A stretch of 64,000 bases of DNA from positions 1 through 64,000 of the forward strand of contig JAHIRF010000007.1 of NCBI GenBank assembly GCA_018818785.1, in the 5' to 3' direction. Below the pieces are notes generated by a model that saw nothing but the letters and a program-made list of their open reading frames with translations, did not search any database and was not told the DNA's origin. Of this stretch, positions 1 through 8,971 are shown in pieces (positions within the stretch are counted from its first letter, which is position 1; each line of letters starts with the position of its first letter). Source of the DNA: Thermoplasmatota archaeon (GTDB lineage Archaea; Thermoplasmatota; Thermoplasmata; UBA10834). Made by a program: the position numbers and the translations under genes.

Positions 1-1327
1 AAAGGGTGATAGCGACATCGCCTAGTTCCATGGTTCCATCCCTGTCTTTCGTAACAAGATAGGCTCTGCTGCAGCCATGCACATCGCAGAACCTCGCGAG
101 TCCCTTCGCGTCAGATTTGTAGATGCTGGTCTGGTACTTCAGTTCGATTGGAACAGGACCGTGTCTTGATGGCAGCACTATGTCGACTTCGTTCCCCTGC
201 GGGTCTCTCCAGAAGAATATCTGCGAAGTCCTCGAGAGATGGTTATACGCAGCGGTTTCCGCCAATCTTCCGAGTTCCTGAGTTCCCGTCGAATCATCCA
301 GTCCGAGGAGGGCGCTGATCAGTCCCGTATCCGTGAGATACGATCGTTTCGAGGAGCGCGCCTGTTTGACCATGCTCTTGGTGTAGTTGTAACATGTCGA
401 GAAGAGCATTGCTCGCTCTAAAATGGATAGGTATTTCGAGGCCGTCTGTGCCTTCATTCCTATGTCCGGCGCGATGTTGGCGATCTCGAACATCTGAGAA
501 CTCATGGAGGCGAGTATCTTCAGGAGGTGCATCATGCTCGCAGGGCTCGCGATGCTCTCAGTCTCGGGAAGGTCGTGATACACCACTCTATCCAAGACGG
601 ATTGTCGGATGTATCTGTGCACCTTTGTGATGGGTTGCATGTCGACCGTCTCCGGATATCCCCCTCTGACCAGGTAGTTAGCCAATGCGTTCGTGACCTC
701 ATTCTGAATGAGCATGAATGACTCCGGAACCGGCGTGTCCGACCCGATGGGTGGGATTCGTGGCACCTCAATCCCTTTGAACGCAAGATATTCTCGGAAG
801 GACAAAGTCGGAATGGTGATATCGAACGCCCTTCCCGCAAGGCTCTCGCCCATGCCCTTCCTCAACCCGAGCGACGACGACCCTGATGCGAATATCTTCA
901 CGTTCGGTTTCGTCTCATAGATGCGCTTGAGGATGGTAGGCCATTCATGAATGAACTGTATCTCGTCGAGGAACAGGAATACTGGGTTCTTCTTCGAAGG
1001 CTTGGTTGGAACTACGTTCTCAAGGAAGTACGATACGACATCCTCGAGGACTGTGTGTTCCCTCGAGAGGACTTCGTCAAAGGAGAAGTACATAGTGTTC
1101 TTTGGATTAACGCCCCTGTCGAGCAAATCCTGCATCGTCTTGGTGATTGCCGTGGTCTTCCCCGACCTCCTCGGCCCCGTGACAAGGACAATCTGCCTGT
1201 CGTCGGCGAAGCTTGTCAACTCCTCAATCGATTCCCTTAGGATGATTTCTTCAACGTGCTCAGCGAGGGATTCACCTCTCCACTGTGGATTCGAAATCAC
1301 TATCTGTCTCACGAGCCTTTCATTCAC
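1..1327 (-). CDS. AAA ATPase with DUF4143 domain, truncated by the window edge
   Basis: Reading the minus strand from a GTG at 1327 gives one open frame to base 1 with no stop, so the C-terminus lies outside the window. About 25 residues in is the P-loop GPRRSGKTT, followed by the Walker B-like string VFLFLDEIQ and the sensor-like string IFASGSSS. The second half has the DUF4143 layout: a winged-helix stretch, then a PD-(D/E)XK-like patch with NEVDIVLPS and PIELKY. This is the ATP-binding protein family found singly in many archaea. Its role is unknown; mobile-element or toxin-antitoxin links are only suggested. A second GTG at 1312 is possible, but the TATA-like box 22-30 nt upstream favours a leaderless start at 1327. 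Confidence 0.85.
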   Translation of the reverse strand, partial: MNERLVRQIVISNPQWRGESLAEHVEEIILRESIEELTSFADDRQIVLVTGPRRSGKTTAITKTMQDLLDRGVNPKNTMYFSFDEVLSREHTVLEDVVSYFLENVVPTKPSKKNPVFLFLDEIQFIHEWPTILKRIYETKPNVKIFASGSSSLGLRKGMGESLAGRAFDITIPTLSFREYLAFKGIEVPRIPPIGSDTPVPESFMLIQNEVTNALANYLVRGGYPETVDMQPITKVHRYIRQSVLDRVVYHDLPETESIASPASMMHLLKILASMSSQMFEIANIAPDIGMKAQTASKYLSILERAMLFSTCYNYTKSMVKQARSSKRSYLTDTGLISALLGLDDSTGTQELGRLAETAAYNHLSRTSQIFFWRDPQGNEVDIVLPSRHGPVPIELKYQTSIYKSDAKGLARFCDVHGCSRAYLVTKDRDGTMELGDVAITL

Positions 1328-1348
1328 GGTGAATCGATGTAATTGTGA

Positions 1349-1357
1349 GTTTATAAT
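1349..1357 (-). promoter_or_regulatory. TATA box for the AAA/DUF4143 gene
   Basis: Minus-strand ATTATAAAC lies 22-30 nt before the GTG at 1327. This spacing is typical of archaeal leaderless transcripts, where transcription starts at or next to the start codon. It is the main reason for choosing 1327 as the start. Confidence 0.5.
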
Positions 1358-1526
1358 GATTTCCAATATATCTAAATGCATTACTGGGCTTCAACTATCT
1401 CACAGACAGCACCTGCAACGATGCCAGTTCGATCCTTAGTTCAGCGGCCGATCTCGCTGACGATGGTCCTCGAGATCGCCGAGATAGCGGTCGACACTGC
1501 CGAGAAGTCCACCTCATTTCTTCACC

Positions 1527-1607
1527 ATCAAAGAATTCCGTAGTTGCTTGGCCTGCATTTGGCTTTGAAGATTATACTTGGCAGTTTGATCAAGGGTAGA
1601 TTCCGGG
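1527..1607 (+). repeat. Upstream copy (A) of an ~85-bp imperfect repeat flanking the catalase gene
   Basis: This copy shares three ordered blocks with 3239-3323: TCAAAGAATTC, then TGGCTTTGAAGATTATA (17 of 17 identical), then a diverged block ending in ATTCCGGG. Spacing between blocks differs by only a few bases. Directly after it, CCGGGTCAATACCCGG (about 1603-1618) is a perfect 6-bp hairpin with a CAAT loop that copy B lacks. The copy lies about 100 bp before the catalase start. The rest of the 378-nt gap 1328-1705 shows no open frame that looks coding, only a TATA-like CTTAATACA near 1662. Confidence 0.75.
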
Positions 1608-1705
1608 TCAATACCCGGTTGGGCTCTGAGAGACTACGAACGAACATATCAGTGGCAATCTCTTAATACAAACCTAGCGATTTGTGCAATTGGAGGAATA
1701 GATGC

Positions 1706-3220
1706 ATGGGCAGCGACAGAAAGCAGAAGGGACTCACCACGGCATTCGGAGTGCCTGTTGGAGATGACCAGAACAGTGAAACCGCTGGAGCACGGGGCCC
1801 CGTTCTTCTCCAGGACGTCCACCTGTTGGAGAAGTTGGGACACTTCGACCGTGAACGTATCCCTGAGCGTGTAGTGCATGCAAAAGGTGCGGGCGCGGGA
1901 GGATACTTCGAAGTCACCGCTGATGTCACTAGGTACACGAAGGCCAAGTTCCTGTCCAAGGTCGGGAAAAAGACAGAGGTGTTTGCCAGATTCTCGACCG
2001 TCGGCGGGGAGAAAGGGTCAGCGGATTCCGAGCGCGACCCGCGAGGTTTCGCCGTCAAGTTCTATACGGAGGATGGCAACTACGACTTGGTGGGCAACAA
2101 TACTCCGGTCTTCTTCATCCGTGACCCAATGAAGTTCCCGGATTTCATACACACTCAGAAACGGAACCCCTCATCCAATCTTAAGAATCCTGACATGTTC
2201 TGGGACTTCCTGTCACTCACACCGGAGTCGATCCACCAAATCACCATATTGTTCTCTGATCGTGGCATCCCTGCTACCTATCGGAACATGAACGGGTATA
2301 GCAGTCACACCTACAAGTGGTACAACGAGAAGGGGGATTACTACTGGGTGCAATATCACTTCAAGACGGACCAGGGCATCGAGAACCTCACGAGAGAGGA
2401 AGCCGCGGCAACGCGAGGCAGAGACCCGGATCACGCGACGAGGGACATTTACGACGCTATCGCCCGTGGAGACTATCCCTCATGGACTCTCGAGATGCAG
2501 ATAATGACTCCCGAACAGGCGAAGGACTATCGGTTCGACATACTCGACATCACGAAAGTTTGGCCACATGCTGATTTCCCTCCTGTGAAGATCGGCAAGT
2601 TGGTGCTGAATCGCAATCCAGTGAACTATTTCGCTGAGGTCGAGCAAGCGGCCTTCTCTCCGAGCAACCTGGTTCCTGGCATCGCGGCATCCCCGGACAA
2701 GATGCTACAGGCGCGTCTGTTCTCATATCACGACACACACCTCCACAGGCTGGGACCCAACTATCATCTCATACCGGTAAACGCGTCGAAGAACGCGCCC
2801 GAACAGAATTATCAGCGTGATGGTTTCATGCGCACCGATTCGGGCGGAGGCGGGGGTCCGAACTACTGGCCGAACAGCTTCGACGGACCCAGTCCAGACA
2901 TTTCAGCGAAGGACCCCTCGTTCGACGTCTCTGGAAAGGCAGACCGCCACCCCTATTCTTATCCCAACGACGATTTCGTGCAGCCCGGCAATCTGTATAG
3001 GGATGTAATGACCGAACGGGACCGCGAGAACCTGGTTGGCAATATAGTGAGCCACTTGAGCGGAGCCCAGAAGCGCATACAGCTTCGACAGACCGCCCTG
3101 TTCTTCAAGGCAGACGCAGACTATGGTCGACGGGTGGCCAATGAGCTTGAGCTTGACACGGGAGAAGTTGAGCGACTGGCGCACATGTCTCAGGAGGATC
3201 GGGCGAAGGCTACCAAGTAA
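1706..3220 (+). CDS. Monofunctional heme catalase (clade 3 size)
   Basis: A 504-residue catalase that dismutates H2O2 in the cytoplasm. The distal His is in [10 protein letters not shown], the distal Asn in [10 protein letters not shown], and the proximal heme-ligand Tyr in [18 protein letters not shown]. The length and short C-terminus match small-subunit clade 3 enzymes. The ATG at 1706 is chosen because GGAGG at 1692-1696 sits 9 nt upstream; the frame could extend to a TTG at 1682, but that lies before the ribosome site. The gene stands alone on the plus strand between two copies of an 85-bp repeat. That hints at acquisition or duplication as a cassette. It indicates that the host meets oxygen. 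Confidence 0.96.
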   Translation: MGSDRKQKGLTTAFGVPVGDDQNSETAGARGPVLLQDVHLLEKLGHFDRERIPERVVHAKGAGAGGYFEVTADVTRYTKAKFLSKVGKKTEVFARFSTVGGEKGSADSERDPRGFAVKFYTEDGNYDLVGNNTPVFFIRDPMKFPDFIHTQKRNPSSNLKNPDMFWDFLSLTPESIHQITILFSDRGIPATYRNMNGYSSHTYKWYNEKGDYYWVQYHFKTDQGIENLTREEAAATRGRDPDHATRDIYDAIARGDYPSWTLEMQIMTPEQAKDYRFDILDITKVWPHADFPPVKIGKLVLNRNPVNYFAEVEQAAFSPSNLVPGIAASPDKMLQARLFSYHDTHLHRLGPNYHLIPVNASKNAPEQNYQRDGFMRTDSGGGGGPNYWPNSFDGPSPDISAKDPSFDVSGKADRHPYSYPNDDFVQPGNLYRDVMTERDRENLVGNIVSHLSGAQKRIQLRQTALFFKADADYGRRVANELELDTGEVERLAHMSQEDRAKATK

Positions 3221-3238
3221 CTCGGCTCGGTTCTCATC

Positions 3239-3323
3239 GTCAAAGAATTCAGAGGTAACTTATCGGAAGCCTCTGGCTTTGAAGATTATAGCTGGCTGTC
3301 TTAATTAAGGGGTAAATTCCGGG
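3239..3323 (+). repeat. Downstream copy (B) of the catalase-flanking repeat
   Basis: It begins 18 bp after the catalase stop and ends about 58 bp before the EamA gene. It repeats the blocks TCAAAGAATTC, TGGCTTTGAAGATTATA and GGTAAATTCCGGG of copy A in the same order. Within it, AGAGG (about 3251) and CCTCT (about 3270) can pair as a small hairpin. Both copies lie upstream of a plus-strand gene, so a duplicated promoter or leader is as plausible as a mobile-element end. Confidence 0.75.
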
Positions 3324-3380
3324 ATTCAAACGACAGTGCCCCAGAAATGTATTTCTAGTCAATGGATATCCCGCATCTTG

Positions 3381-4238
3381 ATGGAGCTACTTTGGCTGCC
3401 CTTCTCGATTGCGACTATAATCCTTTATGGGCTAGGCCAAGTGTTCGTGAAGGAGACCAGGACACAGATATCGTCGGCCAATTATCTGCTCCTATTCAGC
3501 GTCAATATATTCGCGATGTGGGCAGCCTACTGGTTGCTTTTCCATGAGAAAGGGGCATATGATGGCTGGATATGGGTGCAGGCCATCGCCGCAGCCGCGC
3601 TCTCGGGCGCTGCATATATCACATACTATGAAGCGCTGAAGCACGGAAAGGTCAGCATCCTCGGAACTATCGCAGGAGCGTATGCTCCGTGGACTGTCTT
3701 CCTCGCACTCATATTCCTCGGAGAGGACATGAGCATAGGAGAAGGCGCAGGGGTCGTGCTGGTCGTGAGCGCGATGTTGATTTTTACATATGCGCCGACG
3801 AAAGGCAACGGCAACAAGAAGCTCGAGCTACTCGGGATCCTGCTCGCAGTGGCATCCCTATTCTTCTGGGGAACATCAGCGATGGTCGCCAAGGGCGCGA
3901 TAAACGAGATGGGAGACACGAACTTCATAGGCGTCTACGCAGTCGTATGCCCCGTGATGTGGACCATCTATTGGCTCGTCACGACCAAAGGCAAGTTCGA
4001 GATGCCTAAGGCAAACCTGAAGATACTGGAGATATCCATGCTGTTCCTTGCAGCCGGAGGGATAACACTCTATCTGGCGTTCGCACACGGCAACGTGTCC
4101 ATCGTCTCACCGATAACAAACCTGTATCCGATTCTGACCATAGCAGTCGCCAAGTTCAGGCTCAAGGAACAGTTGAACATCAAGCAATATGCTGCTCTAG
4201 CCATGTTGCTCGCAGCCGTCCCGCTCTTCTCGCTCTAG
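3381..4238 (+). CDS. EamA-family (DMT superfamily) transporter
   Basis: A 285-residue integral membrane protein with about ten hydrophobic helices arranged as two EamA repeats; the second begins near residue 155 (ELLGILLAVASLFFWGTSAM). The family exports or exchanges small metabolites such as amino acids or nucleotides; the substrate cannot be read from sequence. The start chosen is the ATG opening MELLWLPFSI, which places the first membrane helix at the N-terminus. Earlier in-frame GTG/ATG codons (from 3336) add only a polar leader. The stop overlaps by 4 bp the stop of the convergent HD-domain gene. Confidence 0.88.
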   Translation: MELLWLPFSIATIILYGLGQVFVKETRTQISSANYLLLFSVNIFAMWAAYWLLFHEKGAYDGWIWVQAIAAAALSGAAYITYYEALKHGKVSILGTIAGAYAPWTVFLALIFLGEDMSIGEGAGVVLVVSAMLIFTYAPTKGNGNKKLELLGILLAVASLFFWGTSAMVAKGAINEMGDTNFIGVYAVVCPVMWTIYWLVTTKGKFEMPKANLKILEISMLFLAAGGITLYLAFAHGNVSIVSPITNLYPILTIAVAKFRLKEQLNIKQYAALAMLLAAVPLFSL

Positions 4239-5134
4239 GCGTTCTTGTACTTGCCATCCGAGAAGACGATCCTGTCGAACACCTTGAAATCCGGTTTCGC
4301 CTTTGACGGGACCAGTTCCGCGACTATCTCTATGTGGTCCTTCAACGGACTCTCCGCGACCTTCTTTCCGAGGGTCTCCTGGAGCTGGTATATGCCAGCA
4401 GAGTTTGACATCTTCACGTTTATCTCGATCAGCTTCTCCTTTCCCTTCGTGATGTTGACGGATTCGATGGAGAGCGCGGAGATCGAGTGTATATCGTGCT
4501 TTCCGAGATCGTATGCCAATCTACCTCTGCCCTTCGTGATGTCGCATCCGTCGGCGATGACCACGATGGCTGCCTCGATCGTGAGGGCGTTCTCACCGAC
4601 ATCATGAGCATACAGCGTATGAAGCACCTGCTGGATAATCGCAGTCCTCTCGGATATGTCAGGATAGATCTCCGGCAAGAGCCTCTCAAGTATGCTCTTG
4701 CCATACATGACGCTGAACATCTCATGCTCTATTCTATGAACTGCGTTGCCCGTGTCGTGCAATATGCAGCCGGCGAGCACTATGAGATGAGCATCGTCCT
4801 CGGTCATCCCTAGACCGCTGATGGAATCCAGCTCGACCTTCCCACCGCTGTCGAGAACCAATCTCACAAGACGCATGCCATTGGCAGCGACGATCTTCGC
4901 ATGGATGGGACCATGGTCGTTGTAGCCGAGTTTGCGCACTGCAATGAAATTAGCTAAGTTGAACAGTGTCTTGACCTCGGGGTCCGTCTGGAGCATGTCG
5001 AATAACCTGGATGCCTTCGGGTAGTCCTCGAGCACCTCCTTGAGAGTCTTCACTGATTCATCCTCGAGAGTGGTGTATGAAGACGGCATTTCGAGTCCAT
5101 ACAGCAAACCGTTCTCAAGTATCTTGCCAGACAT
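4235..5134 (-). CDS. HD-domain metal-dependent phosphohydrolase
   Basis: A 299-residue cytosolic protein. The HD signature is visible: an early His in NDHGPIHAKIV (about residue 70), then VLAGCILHDTGNAVHR (about 125) with the paired HD, and later YAHDVGENA and VIADGCDITKGRGRL supplying further His and Asp ligands. Such proteins hydrolyse phosphomono- or diesters of nucleotides; the substrate is unknown. The ATG at 5134 (MSGKILENGL) is preferred over an upstream in-frame start at 5287 because the extra residues are of low quality and overlap the divergent gene's promoter region. Confidence 0.85.
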   Translation of the reverse strand: MSGKILENGLLYGLEMPSSYTTLEDESVKTLKEVLEDYPKASRLFDMLQTDPEVKTLFNLANFIAVRKLGYNDHGPIHAKIVAANGMRLVRLVLDSGGKVELDSISGLGMTEDDAHLIVLAGCILHDTGNAVHRIEHEMFSVMYGKSILERLLPEIYPDISERTAIIQQVLHTLYAHDVGENALTIEAAIVVIADGCDITKGRGRLAYDLGKHDIHSISALSIESVNITKGKEKLIEINVKMSNSAGIYQLQETLGKKVAESPLKDHIEIVAELVPSKAKPDFKVFDRIVFSDGKYKNA

Positions 5135-5274
5135 CTTAGCACCGCTTCCTATGATAGTACAGTGATTGCGAACTGGGATAATTGAACTTCGCTTCGTTGA
5201 AACCATTGATTTATGAGCATATGCATGCCGTGCAAACAAAGAATATTTGCCCAGACAGCGTAGTACAGGCTCGG

Positions 5275-5937
5275 ATGGGAGATACACAACACATCACTGT
5301 TGTCAATCTGCACACAATCATAGGAGGGTGCATCGGAGCAGTGTCCCTGTTCCTGCCATGGATCATCAGAAACGGCTCCGAGCGATATTCGCTCTTCGAC
5401 CTCATCACGGGCGCGGGTCACCTGGGCCTATCGCTCGATCTCATCCTGCCTCTGGGAGCGATAATCTTCTTGATGGCGACGATATTCAATTTCATATCAC
5501 CAATAGCTTCAGCCACCCAGATCGGGGGAATCGCGATGATTTATTTCACGACCGGCATCGCGACCATCGTCAACAGCGAGACATCCTCGGTCGCAGTCGG
5601 TTTCGGTCTGTACATAGGCCTGCTCTCACCGCTCGTGGCATTCTTGGGAATAGCATTCCCATTCGGGTTTGGGTATGGCAACTGGAGGGTGTTGGGCAAC
5701 AGAGGGCGGTTCTACCCATTCAGCTTCTACCGTGATGTCGATGACTCTGATGGCCAACCATACATGTGGTGGTGGGCAGGCCTAATGCCAGGAATGATTT
5801 GGTACTGGGTAATCGAGATGAATGCTGGATGGGCGTACCGCGGGGCTTGGCAGAAGTATCAAGAGAAAAGGGCGATTCGAATCGTTAGGAAGATGGCCGA
5901 GAAGGAGCGCGAGTCACCAGACTACGAAGAGCCATAG
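5275..5937 (+). CDS. Polytopic membrane protein of unknown function
   Basis: About 220 residues with five or so hydrophobic helices, including IIGGCIGAVSLFLPWII, LILPLGAIIFLMATIF and MWWWAGLMPGMIWYWVI, and a charged C-terminal tail rich in Lys, Arg and Glu. No family is recognised. The start at MGDTQHITVV is preferred because an AT-rich AATATTTG about 30 bp upstream can serve as a TATA box; in-frame ATGs further upstream (such as 5215) add a polar leader. It is divergent from the HD gene. Confidence 0.6.
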   Translation: MGDTQHITVVNLHTIIGGCIGAVSLFLPWIIRNGSERYSLFDLITGAGHLGLSLDLILPLGAIIFLMATIFNFISPIASATQIGGIAMIYFTTGIATIVNSETSSVAVGFGLYIGLLSPLVAFLGIAFPFGFGYGNWRVLGNRGRFYPFSFYRDVDDSDGQPYMWWWAGLMPGMIWYWVIEMNAGWAYRGAWQKYQEKRAIRIVRKMAEKERESPDYEEP

Positions 5938-5991
5938 ACCTGCGCCTGCACGACTCGCCTGCAATGTACATTATTGTGGAACAATCAAGCT

Positions 5992-6000
5992 TTTGTATTT
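5992..6000 (+). promoter_or_regulatory. TATA-like box for the FAD/Fe-S dehydrogenase operon
   Basis: TTTGTATTT ends 24 nt before the ATG at 6025. This again fits a leaderless archaeal transcript. The operon would comprise the two overlapping genes at 6025-7470 and 7467-8621. Confidence 0.45.
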
Positions 6001-6024
6001 CGATTTCGCTAACCACAGAATAAG

Positions 6025-7470
6025 ATGTCCTACATCGACGAACTCATAGGAGCAGTGGGCAAGGAGAAGGTCCTCACGGACCCAGCGGAACTCTTCGTGT
6101 ATGGGACAGACTGGAGCCCGAGGACTCCGACCGAATTCAACCCACCAGATGTCGTTGTCCTTCCCAGGACCACTCGCGATGTCCAGAGAACGATCAAGAT
6201 TGCCTTTGAACACGACATCCCTGTCACTGCAGGTGGTGGACTCACAGGCATGCTCGGGGGAGCAGTCCCGATCCATGGTGGAATCTACATAGACACGACC
6301 ACGATGAACTCGGTCGTCGAGGTGGATTCGAAGAATCAGACTATAAGGGTCCAGGCAGGCGCGACGCTGCAAGAAGTCAACGATGCCGTTCACCCATACG
6401 ACCTCTGGCTGCCGCATCAACCTGAATCGAAATGGGTGAGCACGGTGGGGTCTGCGATCGCTTGCGACAATGATTCTACTTTTGGGGTCAGATACGGCAA
6501 GATACTGAATTGCCTGTTAAGCGCGGAGATGGTCACTGGCACGGGAGAGGTCCTGGAGTTGGGCCATCGGAAGGCACACTTCACTTCTTCGGGATACAAA
6601 CTCATGCACCTCCTTGCAGGAAGCGAAGGCACGCTGGGCGTCGTGACCGAGGCGACGCTGAAACTCGAACCGATACCAGAGACGAGACGCGTGGACATGC
6701 TCGTCTTCCCGAGGCTCGGCGCTGCCGTGGATTATCTCAGCCGTCTACTGAAAGCAGGACTGTGCATCGAGGCTGCGCACATCAACTGCAAGCACAGGCT
6801 CAAGTTCTATACCCATTCATACAAACAGAAGTTCGGCAAGGACCCGACCATCCCAGCATGGGCGGAAGCTCTTCTCGCGATCTCATTCGCAGGTGACAAG
6901 AAGGTCGTCGACTTCCAGAGAGAGCAGGCGATCGAATTATCCAAGGAGTTCGAAGCGCAGCTGGTCGAAGAGCGGGAGCTGGTCGAAAGCTGGTGGGCTT
7001 CGAAATACACACTCGAGTTCGAGCCATTCAAGCAGAAGTGGCCCGACTCCCAGACCAAGAAGAAGTTCGGCGCTGCCGATCCAGGAATCCCGGTCGGACG
7101 ACTAGAGGAATTCTATCATAAATTCATCCAGACTGCGGAGAAGCACAGGCTGGAGATACTCGGCATGAATGCTTATCTCGAGCATCCGAACAGCATCGGC
7201 TTCTCCCTCTCATGCGCCGTGTTCGTGGATTACAGGAGCAAAGAAGAGGTCAAGCGGTTCAGGGAGTACCACGACGAGCTCAGCAAGATGGCGATAGCCT
7301 TCGAAGGTACGATGAGCACCTTCATGAGCGACACTTACCAGAAGGCGCCGTACCTGGAACTCGAGCACGGGGCTTCGCTGAGATACATGAAGGAGATCAA
7401 GAGACTCTTCGACCCGAAGGAGATAATGAACCCTGGCAAGAAATTCCTCAGGAGAGGCGATTCGCCTTGA
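6025..7470 (+). CDS. FAD-linked 2-hydroxyacid (glycolate/D-lactate) dehydrogenase, GlcD-like
   Basis: A 481-residue protein of the PCMH/VAO flavin family. The FAD-binding domain (residues 35-215) contains VTAGGGLTGMLGGAVP and the late motif LAGSEGTLGVVTEATLKL. The FAD-oxidase C domain follows and ends with the typical FDPKEIMNPGKKF. The family oxidises D-lactate, glycolate or similar 2-hydroxyacids and passes electrons to an Fe-S partner. That partner is encoded by the next gene, which starts inside this stop codon. The exact substrate cannot be assigned from sequence. Confidence 0.93.
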   Translation: MSYIDELIGAVGKEKVLTDPAELFVYGTDWSPRTPTEFNPPDVVVLPRTTRDVQRTIKIAFEHDIPVTAGGGLTGMLGGAVPIHGGIYIDTTTMNSVVEVDSKNQTIRVQAGATLQEVNDAVHPYDLWLPHQPESKWVSTVGSAIACDNDSTFGVRYGKILNCLLSAEMVTGTGEVLELGHRKAHFTSSGYKLMHLLAGSEGTLGVVTEATLKLEPIPETRRVDMLVFPRLGAAVDYLSRLLKAGLCIEAAHINCKHRLKFYTHSYKQKFGKDPTIPAWAEALLAISFAGDKKVVDFQREQAIELSKEFEAQLVEERELVESWWASKYTLEFEPFKQKWPDSQTKKKFGAADPGIPVGRLEEFYHKFIQTAEKHRLEILGMNAYLEHPNSIGFSLSCAVFVDYRSKEEVKRFREYHDELSKMAIAFEGTMSTFMSDTYQKAPYLELEHGASLRYMKEIKRLFDPKEIMNPGKKFLRRGDSP

Positions 7471-8621
7471 ACAGCCTAGAGGAGTTCAAGGACGAGCTGG
7501 AGACCTGCTTCGGAACCTCATGTGGATTCTGCGAACGTGGTTGTCCGGTCTATCAGAGCCTGAAAGTCAAGACATTGTGCATGAAGGGGAGGAACAGGAC
7601 GATGCTCGGCCTGCTCCAGGGAAGATTCGAGATAACCCCAGCAGTTGTCGAGGCAGCGTTCGAGTGCACGCTCTGTGGCAACTGCGACAGATGGTGTTCG
7701 CTCAAGAACACGGAGCATACGAGAGCGTTCAGAGAATACCTGCTGAAGCATGGGATCGCCCCGATGAAGGAGCACGCATCCCTGGTCGCGAGCATCAAGA
7801 ATTACGGCAACCCATGGTTCCAACCGAGGAGCGCCAGGAACAGATGGACCCGAGGATTGAACATACCGAAAGCGGCTCCAGGAAAACAGGATACATTGTT
7901 CTTCGCGGGGTGCACCTCAGCTGTCATGAAACCGCTGATCCCGAGCCTCGTCGCGAGCGCCAAGCTCCTACAGAAGGCGGGTGTGAAGTTCGCGACGATG
8001 GGACAGGACGAACCATGCTGCGGCTCCACCCTGAGACGGGTGGGGCAGACGGAGGCATTCGAAGACCTTGAGAAGAAGAACCTCGAGAAGTTCGAGTCTC
8101 TCGGCATCAAGAAGATAGTCACCGCTTGCCCGGGATGTTACACGACCCTCAAGGAGTCGTTGGAGAAGGCGGGATCGAAGATACAGGTAGTCCACGTCGC
8201 CCAGGAAGTCTCCGACCTCGTCAAGGGCGGGAAGCTCAAGGTGCGCAAGACCCATGAGAAGATGACATACCACGACCCGTGCCACCTCGGTCGATTGGGC
8301 GGAGTGTTCGAAGAGCCAAGGGACATCGTGAAGGCGGTCGCGGACCTAGTGGAGATGCCCAACAGCAGATACGAGTCGAGATGTTGCGGGGCGGGTGCGG
8401 GTCTCCAATCCGCGTTTCCCAAGCTGTCGAGGGATCTAGCATCGAAGAGGATAGCCGAGGCGAAAGCGACCGGCGCGACCACCATCATCACATGCTGTCC
8501 GTTCTGCGAGACGCAGCTCAGGACGGTACCCGGGATAGACGTGGTCGACCTGATGGAGCTGCTGCTCGATGCATCCGAGAACGAAAAGGATATCCGCGAC
8601 GACAAAGAAGCGGAGAAATGA
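7467..8621 (+). CDS. Fe-S/CCG-domain partner of the hydroxyacid dehydrogenase, GlcF-like
   Basis: About 384 residues. The N-terminus has two [4Fe-4S] motifs: CFGTSCGFCERGCPV and CTLCGNCDRWCS. Two CCG (HdrB-type) domains follow, seen as CCGSTLRR with ACPGCYTT, and HDPCHLGR with CCGAGAGL. It most likely carries electrons from the upstream flavoprotein to a quinone-like or HdrB-type acceptor. The start is a TTG at 7467 whose bases overlap the upstream TGA (4-bp overlap) with a GGAGAGG site about 10 nt before it. This indicates translational coupling. Confidence 0.92.
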   Translation: MNSLEEFKDELETCFGTSCGFCERGCPVYQSLKVKTLCMKGRNRTMLGLLQGRFEITPAVVEAAFECTLCGNCDRWCSLKNTEHTRAFREYLLKHGIAPMKEHASLVASIKNYGNPWFQPRSARNRWTRGLNIPKAAPGKQDTLFFAGCTSAVMKPLIPSLVASAKLLQKAGVKFATMGQDEPCCGSTLRRVGQTEAFEDLEKKNLEKFESLGIKKIVTACPGCYTTLKESLEKAGSKIQVVHVAQEVSDLVKGGKLKVRKTHEKMTYHDPCHLGRLGGVFEEPRDIVKAVADLVEMPNSRYESRCCGAGAGLQSAFPKLSRDLASKRIAEAKATGATTIITCCPFCETQLRTVPGIDVVDLMELLLDASENEKDIRDDKEAEK

Positions 8622-8632
8622 TTTGTCGGGTT

Positions 8633-8881
8633 TCAAGGCATCTGCTTTCTCTTACGCTCGCGTTCGCGCTGACGGACCGCGTCCCTGGCAATCGTCCAAG
8701 TTATCATGAACGCGATCGCGACTCCCATAGAGAGAGCCGAAGACCAGAGCACCTTGGTTGATAGCGAGGCGTCGGTGACCGCGATGTATACATACATCAG
8801 ACCGACGCTTATGACCGCAAAGGCCGCGCTAAATCGGATTGACATCTTCGATATCTCGGAGATAGTCTCGGATTCTACCAT
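8633..8881 (-). CDS. Small two-helix membrane protein
   Basis: An 82-residue protein with two clear hydrophobic segments (FSAAFAVISVGLMYVYIAV and VLWSSALSMGVAIAFMITW) and a strongly basic C-terminal tail full of Arg, Glu and Lys. No family is recognised. It is convergent with the Fe-S gene, 12 bp away. The ATG start has no clear competitor. Confidence 0.6.
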   Translation of the reverse strand: MVESETISEISKMSIRFSAAFAVISVGLMYVYIAVTDASLSTKVLWSSALSMGVAIAFMITWTIARDAVRQRERERKRKQMP

Positions 8882-8971
8882 TTCTGCCTCCCTTGGCGAA
8901 TATCGGGACGGCGCGTACTTAAGTGTTTAGAAGGATTGCCGCTAGACGTGGGCCTGGGCGGGAGAAAATAA

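Noticed and set aside
1585-1620. tRNA fragment at the end of repeat copy A
   Set aside because: The CCGGGT/ACCCGG hairpin looks like a T-arm, but the loop lacks the TTCRANT sequence and no other tRNA arms are present.
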